A stretch of DNA of 64,000 nt, from positions 248,001-312,000 of the forward strand of contig CAIKBL010000051.1 of assembly GCA_903825645.1 (NCBI GenBank), written 5' to 3'. Positions 29,527 to 39,847 of this stretch are shown here, one piece after another. The stretch is from an uncultured Pseudomonadota bacterium. GTDB lineage: Bacteria > Pseudomonadota > Gammaproteobacteria > Ga0077536. Below the pieces are notes generated by a model. The model was not told where the DNA came from. It saw only the letters and a program-made list of their open reading frames with translations, and made no database searches. Position 1 is the stretch's first letter; the number at the start of each line of letters is the position of its first letter. The position numbers were made by a program, and so were the translations under genes.

Positions 29527-29942
29527 TTACCTAAATCCTTGTTAGCGCCATCGCCCCCAAGCGTCCCATCCGCGCCAAGCGTGTAGAGATCATAGGGTCC
29601 GTGTTGGCCAGGAGAAAGGTATTGATAGACAGTCCCCCAAGGATCAACCGGAAGCTTCGCGAGATACCCACCGGTGTGCCAAGTGGCGCCGCGGGGCAAT
29701 GACGCCGGCTTGGTGACGAGCGCTTCCAGTCCCAGAGCCGTGGTTGGATAGTTAAAGTTGTCGAGTTTGTAAAGATCCAGTGCCGCCCCGATCGCACGCA
29801 AGTCTTGTTTTGCCTTAACGATTCGTGCCTCATCGGGTCTACTCATGATGCGGGGGACCACAATTGCGGCCAGGATCCCAAGGATTACGACGACAACCAT
29901 CACCTCGATCAACGTGAATCCAAGCTGTTTCTTCTGCATCAC
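29511..29942 (-). CDS. gspG: Type II secretion major pseudopilin G
   Basis: QLGFTLIEVMVVVVILGILAAIVVPRIMSRPDEARIVKAKQDLRAIGAALDLYKLDN; C-terminal GADGTLGGDGANKDLGNW. Confidence 0.96.
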   Translation of the reverse strand: MMQKKQLGFTLIEVMVVVVILGILAAIVVPRIMSRPDEARIVKAKQDLRAIGAALDLYKLDNFNYPTTALGLEALVTKPASLPRGATWHTGGYLAKLPVDPWGTVYQYLSPGQHGPYDLYTLGADGTLGGDGANKDLGNWETD

Positions 29943-30254
29943 AATTTCCCTTATTCTGTCTAAGAACCCAAAATGCTAATTCACCCAACGCTTCGAAACG
30001 TTACCGCGAGCTCGCATGGCGCATCCCATTTCCAGTCTGGAACAAGTGCTCGAAAACAGGCACGCTGTGGGCACACGAGGGAACTTACAGTCCCCGGTCG
30101 AGTCAACAGGCCGATTCAGCGCCGCGGAGGAGAAAGCGGTGCAGCGCGCCTAGCGCACAATTCAGGAGTCCGCGCACCCGTCTTGCGCGAACAAACGGGG
30201 CCACTGGATATCCGGGCGGCCTGCAAATCATACAACCACCGAAGAACGCCAAAT

Positions 30255-31223
30255 ATGACAACCCTGAACGCCGTCAACGCACTTCGCACCTTTATCGCAG
30301 AGCACATTATAGGCCAACAGCATCTGGTAGACCGTCTGGTTATCGCCCTCCTCGCGGATGGCCACCTGCTGGTCGAGGGGCCTCCCGGCCTCGCCAAAAC
30401 CCGGGCCATCAAGGTACTGGGGCAGGGAATAGAGTGTGCATTTCACCGCATACAGTTTACCCCCGATCTTCTACCCGCCGATTTAACAGGCACAGAGATC
30501 TATCGGCCGCAGGACGGTTCTTTCAAATTTCAACCCGGCCCCCTCTTCCATCAACTCGTGTTGGCAGATGAAGTCAATCGAGCTCCGGCTAAGGTCCAGT
30601 CAGCCCTTCTCGAGGCAATGGCGGAACGGCAAATCACCATTGGAAGAGAAACCCACCTGCTTCCCGAGCTTTTTCTTGTGATGGCCACACAAAACCCACT
30701 CGAGCAAGAGGGAACCTATGCCCTACCGGAAGCACAGTTAGACCGCTTTCTCATGCACGTCATCGTGACTTATCCCAGTGCGGAGGAAGAGAGACGCATT
30801 CTCAATCTTGCCAAGCAGGAAGCATTGGCAGCCATGGTGTCTCTCCCTGCCGTCGGCGCCATTCTCAGCCAAGAACAGATCTTTTCGGCGCGGCGCGAGG
30901 TTCTCAATGTGTACATGAGCGACATGCTTGAGAAGTATTTGCTCGAAATTGTATGTAGCACACGCGACCCAGCGAACTATGGTCGCGATCTCGCCAGTTG
31001 GATTTCTTATGGGGCGAGTCCACGCGCGACCATTGCCCTCGATCGCTGTGCCCGGGCTCGGGCCTGGTTGGCAGGACGGGCTTTTGTGAGCCCGGAAGAC
31101 ATCCTTGAAATGGCCCCCGACATCCTGCGGCATAGGATTGTCCTGAATTACGAGGCGGCCGCCGAAGGAATGACTGCTGACTCCTTTACAACGGCGCTTT
31201 TGTCCAGAATCCCGGTACCTTGA
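30255..31223 (+). CDS. MoxR-family AAA+ ATPase
   Basis: Start taken at MTTLNAVNALRTFIAEHIIGQQ; VEGPPGLAKTRAIKVL; PGPLFHQLVLADEVNRAPAKVQSALLEAMAERQIT; MATQNPLEQEGTYALPEAQLDRF. Confidence 0.95.
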   Translation: MTTLNAVNALRTFIAEHIIGQQHLVDRLVIALLADGHLLVEGPPGLAKTRAIKVLGQGIECAFHRIQFTPDLLPADLTGTEIYRPQDGSFKFQPGPLFHQLVLADEVNRAPAKVQSALLEAMAERQITIGRETHLLPELFLVMATQNPLEQEGTYALPEAQLDRFLMHVIVTYPSAEEERRILNLAKQEALAAMVSLPAVGAILSQEQIFSARREVLNVYMSDMLEKYLLEIVCSTRDPANYGRDLASWISYGASPRATIALDRCARARAWLAGRAFVSPEDILEMAPDILRHRIVLNYEAAAEGMTADSFTTALLSRIPVP

Positions 31224-31229
31224 TTTCAA

Positions 31230-32195
31230 ATGGTCGTGAAAAGAATGAGGGAAGATCCATTAGCCGATTTGGGGGCGCGGGCGCTGACAGAGCCATCGTT
31301 TGCGGATCTCATGAAATTGTCCGGTCGAGCTGGTTTACTCTCGCGCCCTCCTCGTGCCATCAATGCACGGCAACGCGGAGATTACCGCGCGCACTTCAAG
31401 GCGCGAGGGATGGAATACGGTGAATCCCGTCCCTATCAGCAGGGTGATGATGTCCGAGCGCTCGATTGGAGACTCACTGCCCGACTGGGGAAACCGCATA
31501 CGAAGCTATTTCAGGAAGAACGGGAAAGACCAGTCCACCTCGTCCTAGACCTCGGATCCAGTATGGCCTTTGCCACGCGGGGCGTGTTCAAGTGCGTACA
31601 AGCCGCCCGTGCAGCCGCTCTCCTGGCCTGGAAAGCAGTTGAGGACGGCGATCGACTCGGCGGCATGATCTTCACCGATCGAGACTGCTATGAAGCGATT
31701 CCTGCCCGTGGGAGTTTGGCAGCGGCGCGCTTCTTCAAAGCGATAGTTTCTGTTTCGTCCTCGCCCACAAATTCCAGCGCGAACGACCGTAGATCCACTG
31801 GTATGACGGCCGCTACGCCGATGGCACGCGTGAGGCGTTTGATCAAACCAGGCAGTCTGCTATTTCTGATCACCGACGGCCGTATGTTGGGATCCAAGGA
31901 ATTTTCCGAAATTTCGGTAATAAGCCGGAACAACGAAATCGGGATCTTATTAATCTACGATGCATTCGAGGCGAATCTTCCAATACTCAACCAACCGCTT
32001 ACCGTCAAAAGCAAAGATGGTGAGTTTAACCTGCCGAGTGCTGATGATGAGATCAGACGGCGTTACGCCGCGCGCTTTCGCGCCAGAGAGGACGAGATCC
32101 ATCAATTCTGCAAAAATCAGCGCCTGATGTTTGGGACGCTGGCGACCACTGGAGATCCGTTTATCAGCGTACAGCGCCTCCTCGGAGGGCGCTGA
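31230..32195 (+). CDS. DUF58-domain protein
   Basis: RGMEYGESRPYQQGDDVRALDWRLTARLGKPHTKLFQEERERPVHLVLDLGSSM. Confidence 0.93.
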   Translation: MVVKRMREDPLADLGARALTEPSFADLMKLSGRAGLLSRPPRAINARQRGDYRAHFKARGMEYGESRPYQQGDDVRALDWRLTARLGKPHTKLFQEERERPVHLVLDLGSSMAFATRGVFKCVQAARAAALLAWKAVEDGDRLGGMIFTDRDCYEAIPARGSLAAARFFKAIVSVSSSPTNSSANDRRSTGMTAATPMARVRRLIKPGSLLFLITDGRMLGSKEFSEISVISRNNEIGILLIYDAFEANLPILNQPLTVKSKDGEFNLPSADDEIRRRYAARFRAREDEIHQFCKNQRLMFGTLATTGDPFISVQRLLGGR

Positions 32196-32692
32196 TGAGC
32201 CCCAACAAGGACTTGCCGCTCAAAGATATCCACCTGCCAGACCCGATTAGCTGGTGGCCCCTGGCGCCGGGCTGGTGGTGGCTTGCGGGGAGCCTGCTGG
32301 GTCTAGCCGTTGCATCGGCCTCATTATGGTGGTGGAGGCGATCCACCAAAATCAAGCGAGCGGCGCGTTTTCGCCTCCGCGAAATCGCTCAAAATTTCGA
32401 GCTGCACGGCGATCTGCATCTTCTGGCCGGGGAGTTATCTGTCTTGTCTCGCCAAGTTGGATTAATTCTTTTCGGGCCAATGGACGGGGCATCGCAAACC
32501 GGTCATTTGTGGCTGATACAACTGGATTCCACGTGTCGAGATGGTTTTTTCACCCAAGGAGCGGGCAGAATCCTCGCAGAAGCACCTTACAACCCTTTAC
32601 TCAAATTTGCTCCCGAGGAGCTGCTGGCCGGCATGGAAAATTGGCTACGGCATCTCCCCAGGACTTCATCGTATCGTGACGCCCATGTTTGA
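32195..32692 (+). CDS. DUF4381-like membrane protein of Bat operon
   Basis: LKDIHLPDPISWWPLAPGWWWLAGSLLGL; between DUF58 and BatA genes. Confidence 0.85.
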   Translation: MSPNKDLPLKDIHLPDPISWWPLAPGWWWLAGSLLGLAVASASLWWWRRSTKIKRAARFRLREIAQNFELHGDLHLLAGELSVLSRQVGLILFGPMDGASQTGHLWLIQLDSTCRDGFFTQGAGRILAEAPYNPLLKFAPEELLAGMENWLRHLPRTSSYRDAHV

Positions 32693-33671
32693 GTTCGCTT
32701 GGCCTTGGATTTTATTGAGTTTACCCCTGCCCTGGCTAGCAAAGCGTTTTCTTGCGCCCTTGCCCCAGGCCTCGCGCGGCGCGCTTCGTGTTCCAGACAT
32801 AGCCGACTTCAGCACTTTGGGCGCGCTGTCTAGGGTCCCACGCCCCGCCCAGCGACGATATTGGCTGTCTCTGCTGGCTTGGTGTCTGCTCGTCGTCGCC
32901 GCCGCCAATCCGAAATGGCTCGGAGAGCCCATGGCAGTAGCCCATAACGGTCGTGATCTGATGTTGGCTGTAGACCTGTCCGAAAGCATGAGCACCCAAG
33001 ATTTTATTCTCAACGGAGAGAGCGTTGATCGTTTGACGGCCATCAAGTCTGTGGCGCGGGATTTCATCAAGCGTCGCGCAGGTGACCGCATTGGGCTGCT
33101 GCTATTCGGTGAACGCGCCTACCTCAACGTCCCTTTGACATACGACAGCACGACAGTGCTTCGGTTGTTAGATGAGACAACCATCGGCCTTGCTGGACCC
33201 AGCACCGCCATTGGGGATGCGATTGGGCTGGCCGTCAAACGGCTGAGAGAGCAAAACACCAAGCACAAAGTGCTAATCTTGATGACTGATGGCGCAAACA
33301 CTGCAGGTCAGATTGACCCTTTACGGGCCGCGGAGCTGGCAGCGGGGGTTGGGCTCAAAATTTATACCATTGGCATTGGCGCAGATGAGATGCTCGTAAA
33401 GCAGCTGTTTGGGGCAATTCGCGTCAATCCATCGACCGATCTTGACGAGCCGACCATGCGGGGGATCGCGAAAGCGACCGGCGGCCTGTATTTCCGCGCC
33501 CGTGATATCTCAGCGCTCGAGAATATCTACGGAGAACTGGACAAGCTCGAACCCGTGGAAAGCGGGGCTCAATTTTTCAGACCTGCCACGCCGCTATTTC
33601 CTTGGCCCCTGGGTCTCGCTCTCCTCTGCGCCGCGGTCGAAACTTGGCGTCTGGTCGCGCGCCCCGCATGA
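32685..33671 (+). CDS. VWA-domain membrane protein (BatA-like)
   Basis: Start taken at MFEFAWPWILLSLPLPWL, overlapping the DUF4381 stop; MIDAS motif LAVDLSESMSTQDF; ILMTDGANTAG. Confidence 0.93.
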   Translation: MFEFAWPWILLSLPLPWLAKRFLAPLPQASRGALRVPDIADFSTLGALSRVPRPAQRRYWLSLLAWCLLVVAAANPKWLGEPMAVAHNGRDLMLAVDLSESMSTQDFILNGESVDRLTAIKSVARDFIKRRAGDRIGLLLFGERAYLNVPLTYDSTTVLRLLDETTIGLAGPSTAIGDAIGLAVKRLREQNTKHKVLILMTDGANTAGQIDPLRAAELAAGVGLKIYTIGIGADEMLVKQLFGAIRVNPSTDLDEPTMRGIAKATGGLYFRARDISALENIYGELDKLEPVESGAQFFRPATPLFPWPLGLALLCAAVETWRLVARPA

Positions 33672-35464
33672 TCGCATATATTGAAAATATTCATTTCTTG
33701 CGCCCGGCTTGGCTGCTTTTGTTTTTGCCGCTGCTTTATCTGGTACGGCGTCTCGCCCGACATGATCCCGGGAAAAAATATTGGGAAAATATATGCGAAC
33801 CCGCGCTGATTCCATTCATCGTGATCAACTCGAATAACCCCGATAGACGCTCGGGCGCGCTTCTCTTTCTGATAGCAGGCGCCCTGTCGATTCTTGCGCT
33901 AAGCGGCCCGACCGCTGGGCGAACTCCTCAGCCTATTTTCAGAGAACAATCGGCGCTCGTGTTAATCCTAGACCTATCAACATCAATGTTGGCACAAGAT
34001 GTGAAGCCTACGCGGCTGAACCAGGCCCGTTTTAGGATCGCTGATTTGCTGAGGACTCGCTCAATCGGGCAAACCGCGCTCATCGTCTTCGCCGCCCAGG
34101 CTTTCGCCGTCACACCGCTGACCGATGACGTCAAGACTATCGATCTGCAACTACCGGTATTGGCGCCCAATCTTATGCCTCGACAGGGGAAAGACGTCCC
34201 GGGTGCGATCCAAAAAGGCGTCGAATTACTACGCCAGGCTGGGTTTGGAAAAGGGCATCTTTTATTGATTACTGATGGCGTAGCACAAAGCGATATCGCT
34301 GCTGCCACGCATTTTTTGGGGGCCGGCGATTACCGACTATCCGTGCTTGGGGTCGGAACGGAAGAAGGCTCGCCGATCCCGCTAGAAGACGGTGGCTTCG
34401 CGACAGATCCCGCTGGGGGGATTGTCCTCTCTAAATTGACGCCAATGGCATTTCAGGACCTTGCTCATCGTGGCCGCGGTATTTACGTGAACGCCACTCA
34501 AAATAAGGGCGACACGGAGAAGCTTATCGACTTTTTTCAAACTGCTGTTCACGGCGACGACAGCCGGGCTAACAATCAACTGGCAAACCAGTGGGACGAA
34601 ATTGGACCTTGGTTGCTATTGCCCGTGTTAATCCTGTCTGCACTCGCGTTTCGGCGGGGGACCCCACTGTTCGTACTGTCCGTACTGTTCGTCATGAATA
34701 TCAGCCTCTCGCCGGACGTCCAGGCCGATTGGTTTTTGACCCGAGATCAAGCCGCACAGGCAGCCTATCAAGCAGGGAAGTACCTCGATGCCGCCGAAAA
34801 ATTCGACAATACTAACTGGCGGGCCGCGAGCCAGTACCGCGCCGAGAAATACGAAGACATGGTTAATACGCTAAAACATGCAAAATCAGAAAATGAGCTC
34901 TATAACCGAGGCAATGCCCTCGCTCGGCTGGGGCGTCTCGAGGACGCTATTGACTCGTACGATCAAGTCCTGAAGCTTAATCCCGGGGACGCGGACGCCG
35001 CCTATAACCGCGCGCTTCTCCAGAAATCACTGGACCCCCAAAAGGGAGACGGAAAACCAGCACAACACACGGCGAGTGAAGGTGAAGATAAAGCCGCTCA
35101 AGAGAATCCAGCGAGCGAGAGCCAGAAGACCGGCTCATCCTCGGCTGAGAAACCGTCTCCGCCTGCCGACTCGGCGGAAGACCCTAAGAGAGATCCTCCC
35201 GAATCCAAAGATCCGAAACATAAGCCTGACGCATCAACATCTGCAAAGTCTGCCGATGCACGAGCGGGGATAAAACCGGACGCCGAAAAACCTGAAAATC
35301 AGAAGCCGGTGACACGGGACGTGCATAACGATGAGAAAAATTTATCGACAGAGCAGTGGATAAGACAGATCCCAGACGATCCTGGCGGGCTGCTGCGTAA
35401 AAAATTCTTAACACAATTCGAAAAAATGAACACCAGACGATCCGAGAAGGCAGACCAATGGTAA
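33668..35464 (+). CDS. VWA + TPR membrane protein (BatB-BatC fusion)
   Basis: Start taken at MIAYIENIHFLRPAWLLLFLPLLYL (ATGA overlap with batA stop); MIDAS LILDLSTSMLAQDV; TPR NRGNALARLGRLEDAIDSYDQVLKLNPGDADAAYNRALLQK; charged low-complexity tail. Confidence 0.92.
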   Translation: MIAYIENIHFLRPAWLLLFLPLLYLVRRLARHDPGKKYWENICEPALIPFIVINSNNPDRRSGALLFLIAGALSILALSGPTAGRTPQPIFREQSALVLILDLSTSMLAQDVKPTRLNQARFRIADLLRTRSIGQTALIVFAAQAFAVTPLTDDVKTIDLQLPVLAPNLMPRQGKDVPGAIQKGVELLRQAGFGKGHLLLITDGVAQSDIAAATHFLGAGDYRLSVLGVGTEEGSPIPLEDGGFATDPAGGIVLSKLTPMAFQDLAHRGRGIYVNATQNKGDTEKLIDFFQTAVHGDDSRANNQLANQWDEIGPWLLLPVLILSALAFRRGTPLFVLSVLFVMNISLSPDVQADWFLTRDQAAQAAYQAGKYLDAAEKFDNTNWRAASQYRAEKYEDMVNTLKHAKSENELYNRGNALARLGRLEDAIDSYDQVLKLNPGDADAAYNRALLQKSLDPQKGDGKPAQHTASEGEDKAAQENPASESQKTGSSSAEKPSPPADSAEDPKRDPPESKDPKHKPDASTSAKSADARAGIKPDAEKPENQKPVTRDVHNDEKNLSTEQWIRQIPDDPGGLLRKKFLTQFEKMNTRRSEKADQW

Positions 35465-37263
35465 GGCGTCCAGTAGCCGGCAATGTAGCGCTCTGCACGC
35501 TTGAAACGCGCCAGCTAAATAGTCCTAGGTGCCACCCACGTACCTTTTTCGCCGTCCTGCTCTTGACCGTGATGGCGGCTACGAATGCCGTCCAGGTCGA
35601 CGTTTCAATTAATCCGGATCCGCCTATAGCCGGTGAATCATTCCGGATAGCGTTCGAGGCTAAAGGCGAAATCGACAAGGATCCAGATTTTTCGCCGCTG
35701 CGCGAGAGGTTTCAGATTCTGAGTCAAAATCGGCAGACCGCCATTCAGTGGATGAATGGCAAACTCACACGAGCCACAACCTTTGTGCTCGAAGTCTTAC
35801 CCATTCCCGGGGCTGAACTCGAAATTCCAGCGATTTCCTTCGGCGACACCGCATCTCTGCCTACTCCAGTTCCAGCGGGGAAGAAGTCACCTCAGGAAAG
35901 TGAAGACGATGGTCTCATCCTTGAAGTAGAGGCCGAACCTAAAAATCCTTATGTTCAGCAGAAGGTCACCTACACCATCCGCTTGTGGCGACGCTACGAA
36001 CTCAGTAATGCCTCACTCTCAGAACCCAAATTGGCCAGCGATGGTATGGTCAAATCCCTCGGCGCAGATCGCCAATTTGAAGCGAGCCGTGGCGGCAAAC
36101 GATATGCTGTAGTCGAACGAAAGTTTGCCATATTTCCACAAACCAGCGGCAAAACAGTTATTCAACCCGTGACGGTTACTGGCCAAATATTAGAGCGGCA
36201 GTCTGCGCTTTTCGAAATGTTCGACCGTAATGTAAAGACACGGAGAATCAACTCATCCGAAATCTCTCTCAAAGTCAGACCGATTCCGTCGGCGTTTCCA
36301 CCTCATACGGCATGGTTGCCCGCAACCGCCGTTAGGCTGTCCGAAACCTGGGGACCCGCCGGGTTACACGCGCAACCTGGCGATCCAATTACCCAGACGG
36401 TGAGACTCAGCGTTTCCGGGTTAACGAGCGGGCAACTTCCCCAAATTCTTGACACGGCGGGTGAGAAAAAACTCCGCATTTATCCAGACCAGCCCCAACT
36501 ACAAGACGATAAGACTGACTCGGATGTTCGTTCCTATCGCCAGGAAAAAAGAGCCCTGATTGGCTCGGTTGAAGGTGATGTTCAGATCGCGGCGATCGAT
36601 ATGCCATGGTGGAATCTGACAACGGATTCATTGGAGCACGCCCAGCTACCCGCGCATGTGCTGCACATAGAAGCGCCACCTAGTCACGGGCAAACGGGAA
36701 GCGCTCCTCAGCAAGCGCTCGACGTCCAGCCGTCAGCCAAAGCGCTAGAAGAGAAAACGATCGCACCTATCGAACTGGCACCCGCAGGAGAGTCGACCAT
36801 CAGAAATTGGCGAACATGGCCGGGTTGGTTATTTGTTTCTATTTTCTGTGCGATCGGCTGGCTAAGCTCCATTCTATGGATTACGCGCCGCACCACTAAA
36901 CCTGCTCGCGATAACCGTATAGTGAACTCAAATCAACGCCCCAAGACCGAGCAGGCGTTATCTGCGGACGTGCTGCGTGCCTGTCAGCAAAGTGATCCTC
37001 GTGTCCTCCGAGATACCCTGCTGGCTTGGGCAAAGCTGGCGTGGTCTGAAGATCCGCCACGGACCTTGGGCGCCTTGGCTCACCGTACGAATGGCTCACT
37101 AAACGTAGAGATAAGCGATCTCGAAACCGCCTTATACAGCCACCGGGAGTCGCACTGGAACGGACTAAAGCTAGCAGACGCCTTTAGTTCGTTTTCAGCA
37201 CGACCAAAGATTGGATCCCTAACGAGCGGCAGCTTGCCGAAGATCTTTAGCGTTAGCGGATAA
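35458..37263 (+). CDS. BatD-like (oxygen tolerance) protein
   Basis: VQVDVSINPDPPIAGESFRIAFEAKGEIDKDPDFSPLRERFQILSQN; C-terminal TM; follows batBC. Confidence 0.9.
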   Translation: MVRRPVAGNVALCTLETRQLNSPRCHPRTFFAVLLLTVMAATNAVQVDVSINPDPPIAGESFRIAFEAKGEIDKDPDFSPLRERFQILSQNRQTAIQWMNGKLTRATTFVLEVLPIPGAELEIPAISFGDTASLPTPVPAGKKSPQESEDDGLILEVEAEPKNPYVQQKVTYTIRLWRRYELSNASLSEPKLASDGMVKSLGADRQFEASRGGKRYAVVERKFAIFPQTSGKTVIQPVTVTGQILERQSALFEMFDRNVKTRRINSSEISLKVRPIPSAFPPHTAWLPATAVRLSETWGPAGLHAQPGDPITQTVRLSVSGLTSGQLPQILDTAGEKKLRIYPDQPQLQDDKTDSDVRSYRQEKRALIGSVEGDVQIAAIDMPWWNLTTDSLEHAQLPAHVLHIEAPPSHGQTGSAPQQALDVQPSAKALEEKTIAPIELAPAGESTIRNWRTWPGWLFVSIFCAIGWLSSILWITRRTTKPARDNRIVNSNQRPKTEQALSADVLRACQQSDPRVLRDTLLAWAKLAWSEDPPRTLGALAHRTNGSLNVEISDLETALYSHRESHWNGLKLADAFSSFSARPKIGSLTSGSLPKIFSVSG

Positions 37264-37397
37264 AAAATTCACATTTTGCTCACTCGCGCACTAAACGGGA
37301 ATATCTCCTTGCATCTGCCGGAATAGCGGTTCTACACTCCGATCGCGCCCACAAATTTTCCAAAAAAATCAAGCCCGCGGCGCGCTGGAGGTTCGAT

Positions 37398-39602
37398 TTG
37401 TCACTGGCAGTTGCTTCGGTTCTGGCCGTCGACGATAACGCGACGATTCGTCGCGCTATCGCTATGCGCCTAACTTCAAACGGATATAGAGTCAGCACTG
37501 CAGAAGATGGTCTCCAGGCCCTCGCAGCCCTGGACGTTGATATCTTTGATCTCATGCTACTGGATCTGCAGATGCCAGGAATGCGAGGGGACGAAGTACT
37601 TAAAAGAGTCCGGCATCGATTTTCAGACACCGAATTGCCGATCATCATGCTCGCGGCAAGTGACGACAAGAACGACATTTCAAGAGCATTACAACTTGGC
37701 GCCAATGATTACGTGATCAAGCCAGGCGACTTGCCGATCCTCCTTGCCCGAATCAAGACGCAGTTGTCGCTGAAAAAAGTATCGGCGCGCGTGCAAGAAC
37801 AAGCCCTCAGACTCAATCACAGCAACATAATTGAATTTTCTGCGAACACGGGACCGTCAATAAACGGGTTGCAACCGGATGCCCTAGACGCGGGCTTCAA
37901 TGTCGGTATCAACCGACGCTACGGTCTGCTGTATGACAATACACCCATGACCTGCTTCACGCTCAACCGGGATTTTGAAGTCATCTTTGCAAATCGGTTT
38001 GGTGCCCAGGCTTTGGGTTATAGCCAAACTGACCTTCGCGCAGAGTCAGGCATAGGTTTCTATCCCGAATCAGACCAAGCCACTGCAATGGAATACCTGC
38101 AAGGCGTTCTTGATCAACCCGGAAAAATTCATCGATGGGAAATCAGGCGCCGAAAGAAAGACGGCAGCACCATATGGATGCGGGAAACTGCCCGATTATT
38201 GGGTGAAGGGTCAGAAGCGCTCATCTTAATGACCTGTGAAGATATCGATGACGCCTACAAACTTTCGAAAAAACTGGCCCACTTCGTCTCACATGACGAA
38301 CTGACCGGCTTAGCAAATCGTAAAGTGCTAGAAGATAGACTCACTCGGGTGATCGAAAGCGCTCATTCGGAGCAGAGCCAACATACGCTAGCCATACTGG
38401 ACATCGATCAATTTAAAATCATAAACGATACCAGTGGCCACATAGCGGGTGATGAATTATTGAAACAAGCAGCCCGACTCCTCAACGGATTGGTGCGTAA
38501 ACGAGATACCCTCTCTCGGATCGGCGGAGACGAATTCGGAATCCTATTTGAGGACTGTACGCTCGAGCAGTCCAGTCAAACGATCGAAGCGGCGAGGGAG
38601 ACGCTCTCTAACTTGAAATTCGAGTGGAATGGAACCGCACATCGGATATCTGCCAGCGTCGGGCTTGTACGGATCGACCGCCAATGTGAAAGTTCGGCCG
38701 CAGCTTTAAGCATGGCTGACACCGCCTGCTATGCGGCGAAAGACGCTGGAAGGAACAGAACACATATTTACGCAATGGATGATGCAGGCCTTGTCGATCG
38801 GCACGGCCAAATGCGCTGGGCCACGCGCATCAATGACGCGCTTCGGGACGATCGATTCGAACTATGTTTGCAGCCCATTATCCCTGTTGATCTTGACGTA
38901 AATCAGGGCGAGCATTTCGAAATTTTGATTCGTATGCGTGACGAACGCGGTGATCTGGTCTTGCCAGGGGAATTTCTTCCAGCTGCCGAGCGATACGATC
39001 TCGCCGCTAAAATTGATCGATGGGTGATCCGCAATACACTCGATTGGTTGAGGGGAAATCCGAATATTCTCTCCCGCGTGCATCTGTGCTCGATTAATCT
39101 TTCAGGCAGATCGTTTGGCGACAGCGGGATGCTCAAATTCATTCTCGATTCGTTTGATAATGACGAGGACGAAATAGCCAGAAAAATTTGTTTTGAGGTG
39201 ACGGAAACTGCCGCAATATCGGACATCGTCCACGCCTCCAATTTTATTGAAACGCTTAAGGCCCGCGGCTGTTATTTCGCGCTGGACGATTTTGGTAGCG
39301 GGTTTTCGTCTTTTGCCTACCTCAAAAATCTGCCCGTCGATTTCGTGAAAATCGATGGGAGTTTTGTCCGCGGAATGGCCCGCGACTCAATCGACATGGC
39401 CATGGTGCGCTCGATCAACGAGATAGGTCATGTGCTAGGCAAAAAGACAACTGCGGAATTCGTTGAAAACCAAGACATCCTCTCCGCGCTTCGTACGCTT
39501 GGAGTTGATTATGCACAAGGTTATGAGATCGGACGACCAAGACCGATTTCCGACTTTTTTGCGCCAGCGGTTTGCGCGGTCCAGCAAGCGGGTAATCGCT
39601 GA
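37398..39602 (+). CDS. Response regulator with REC-PAS-GGDEF-EAL architecture
   Basis: REC LLDLQMPG; PAS-like NTPMTCFTLNRDFEVIFANRFG; SRIGGDEFGILFED with upstream RKRD I-site; EAL-type FEILIRM, NLSG, FEVTETA, LDDFGSGFSSF. Confidence 0.94.
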   Translation: MSLAVASVLAVDDNATIRRAIAMRLTSNGYRVSTAEDGLQALAALDVDIFDLMLLDLQMPGMRGDEVLKRVRHRFSDTELPIIMLAASDDKNDISRALQLGANDYVIKPGDLPILLARIKTQLSLKKVSARVQEQALRLNHSNIIEFSANTGPSINGLQPDALDAGFNVGINRRYGLLYDNTPMTCFTLNRDFEVIFANRFGAQALGYSQTDLRAESGIGFYPESDQATAMEYLQGVLDQPGKIHRWEIRRRKKDGSTIWMRETARLLGEGSEALILMTCEDIDDAYKLSKKLAHFVSHDELTGLANRKVLEDRLTRVIESAHSEQSQHTLAILDIDQFKIINDTSGHIAGDELLKQAARLLNGLVRKRDTLSRIGGDEFGILFEDCTLEQSSQTIEAARETLSNLKFEWNGTAHRISASVGLVRIDRQCESSAAALSMADTACYAAKDAGRNRTHIYAMDDAGLVDRHGQMRWATRINDALRDDRFELCLQPIIPVDLDVNQGEHFEILIRMRDERGDLVLPGEFLPAAERYDLAAKIDRWVIRNTLDWLRGNPNILSRVHLCSINLSGRSFGDSGMLKFILDSFDNDEDEIARKICFEVTETAAISDIVHASNFIETLKARGCYFALDDFGSGFSSFAYLKNLPVDFVKIDGSFVRGMARDSIDMAMVRSINEIGHVLGKKTTAEFVENQDILSALRTLGVDYAQGYEIGRPRPISDFFAPAVCAVQQAGNR

Positions 39603-39655
39603 CGCATTCTGGTCATCGGCAAAGCCGTAGGCTCAACGTTCCTGGGTGCTCCGGG

Positions 39656-39672
39656 CAGAATCAATGATTCTG
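39656..39672. repeat. Perfect inverted repeat CAGAATCA-A-TGATTCTG with a third half-site at 39692..39699
   Basis: Direct reading: cagaatcaatgattctg, then ...actCAGAATCAacttgccc 20 nt later. Confidence 0.8.
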
Positions 39673-39847
39673 TTATGCGACTGCCGTGACTCAGAATCAA
39701 CTTGCCCGGCGAGTTGGGCAGCAATATTTTCAGCGACCACTGTACCGTATGTTGAGCAGCTGCGGGTGCCCACACAGACGAGATGACACGGCTGCAAAGT
39801 CATTGCGGCGCTCGGGAGGTTCAGGGGTATTGTCGAGCCTGTTGGTG

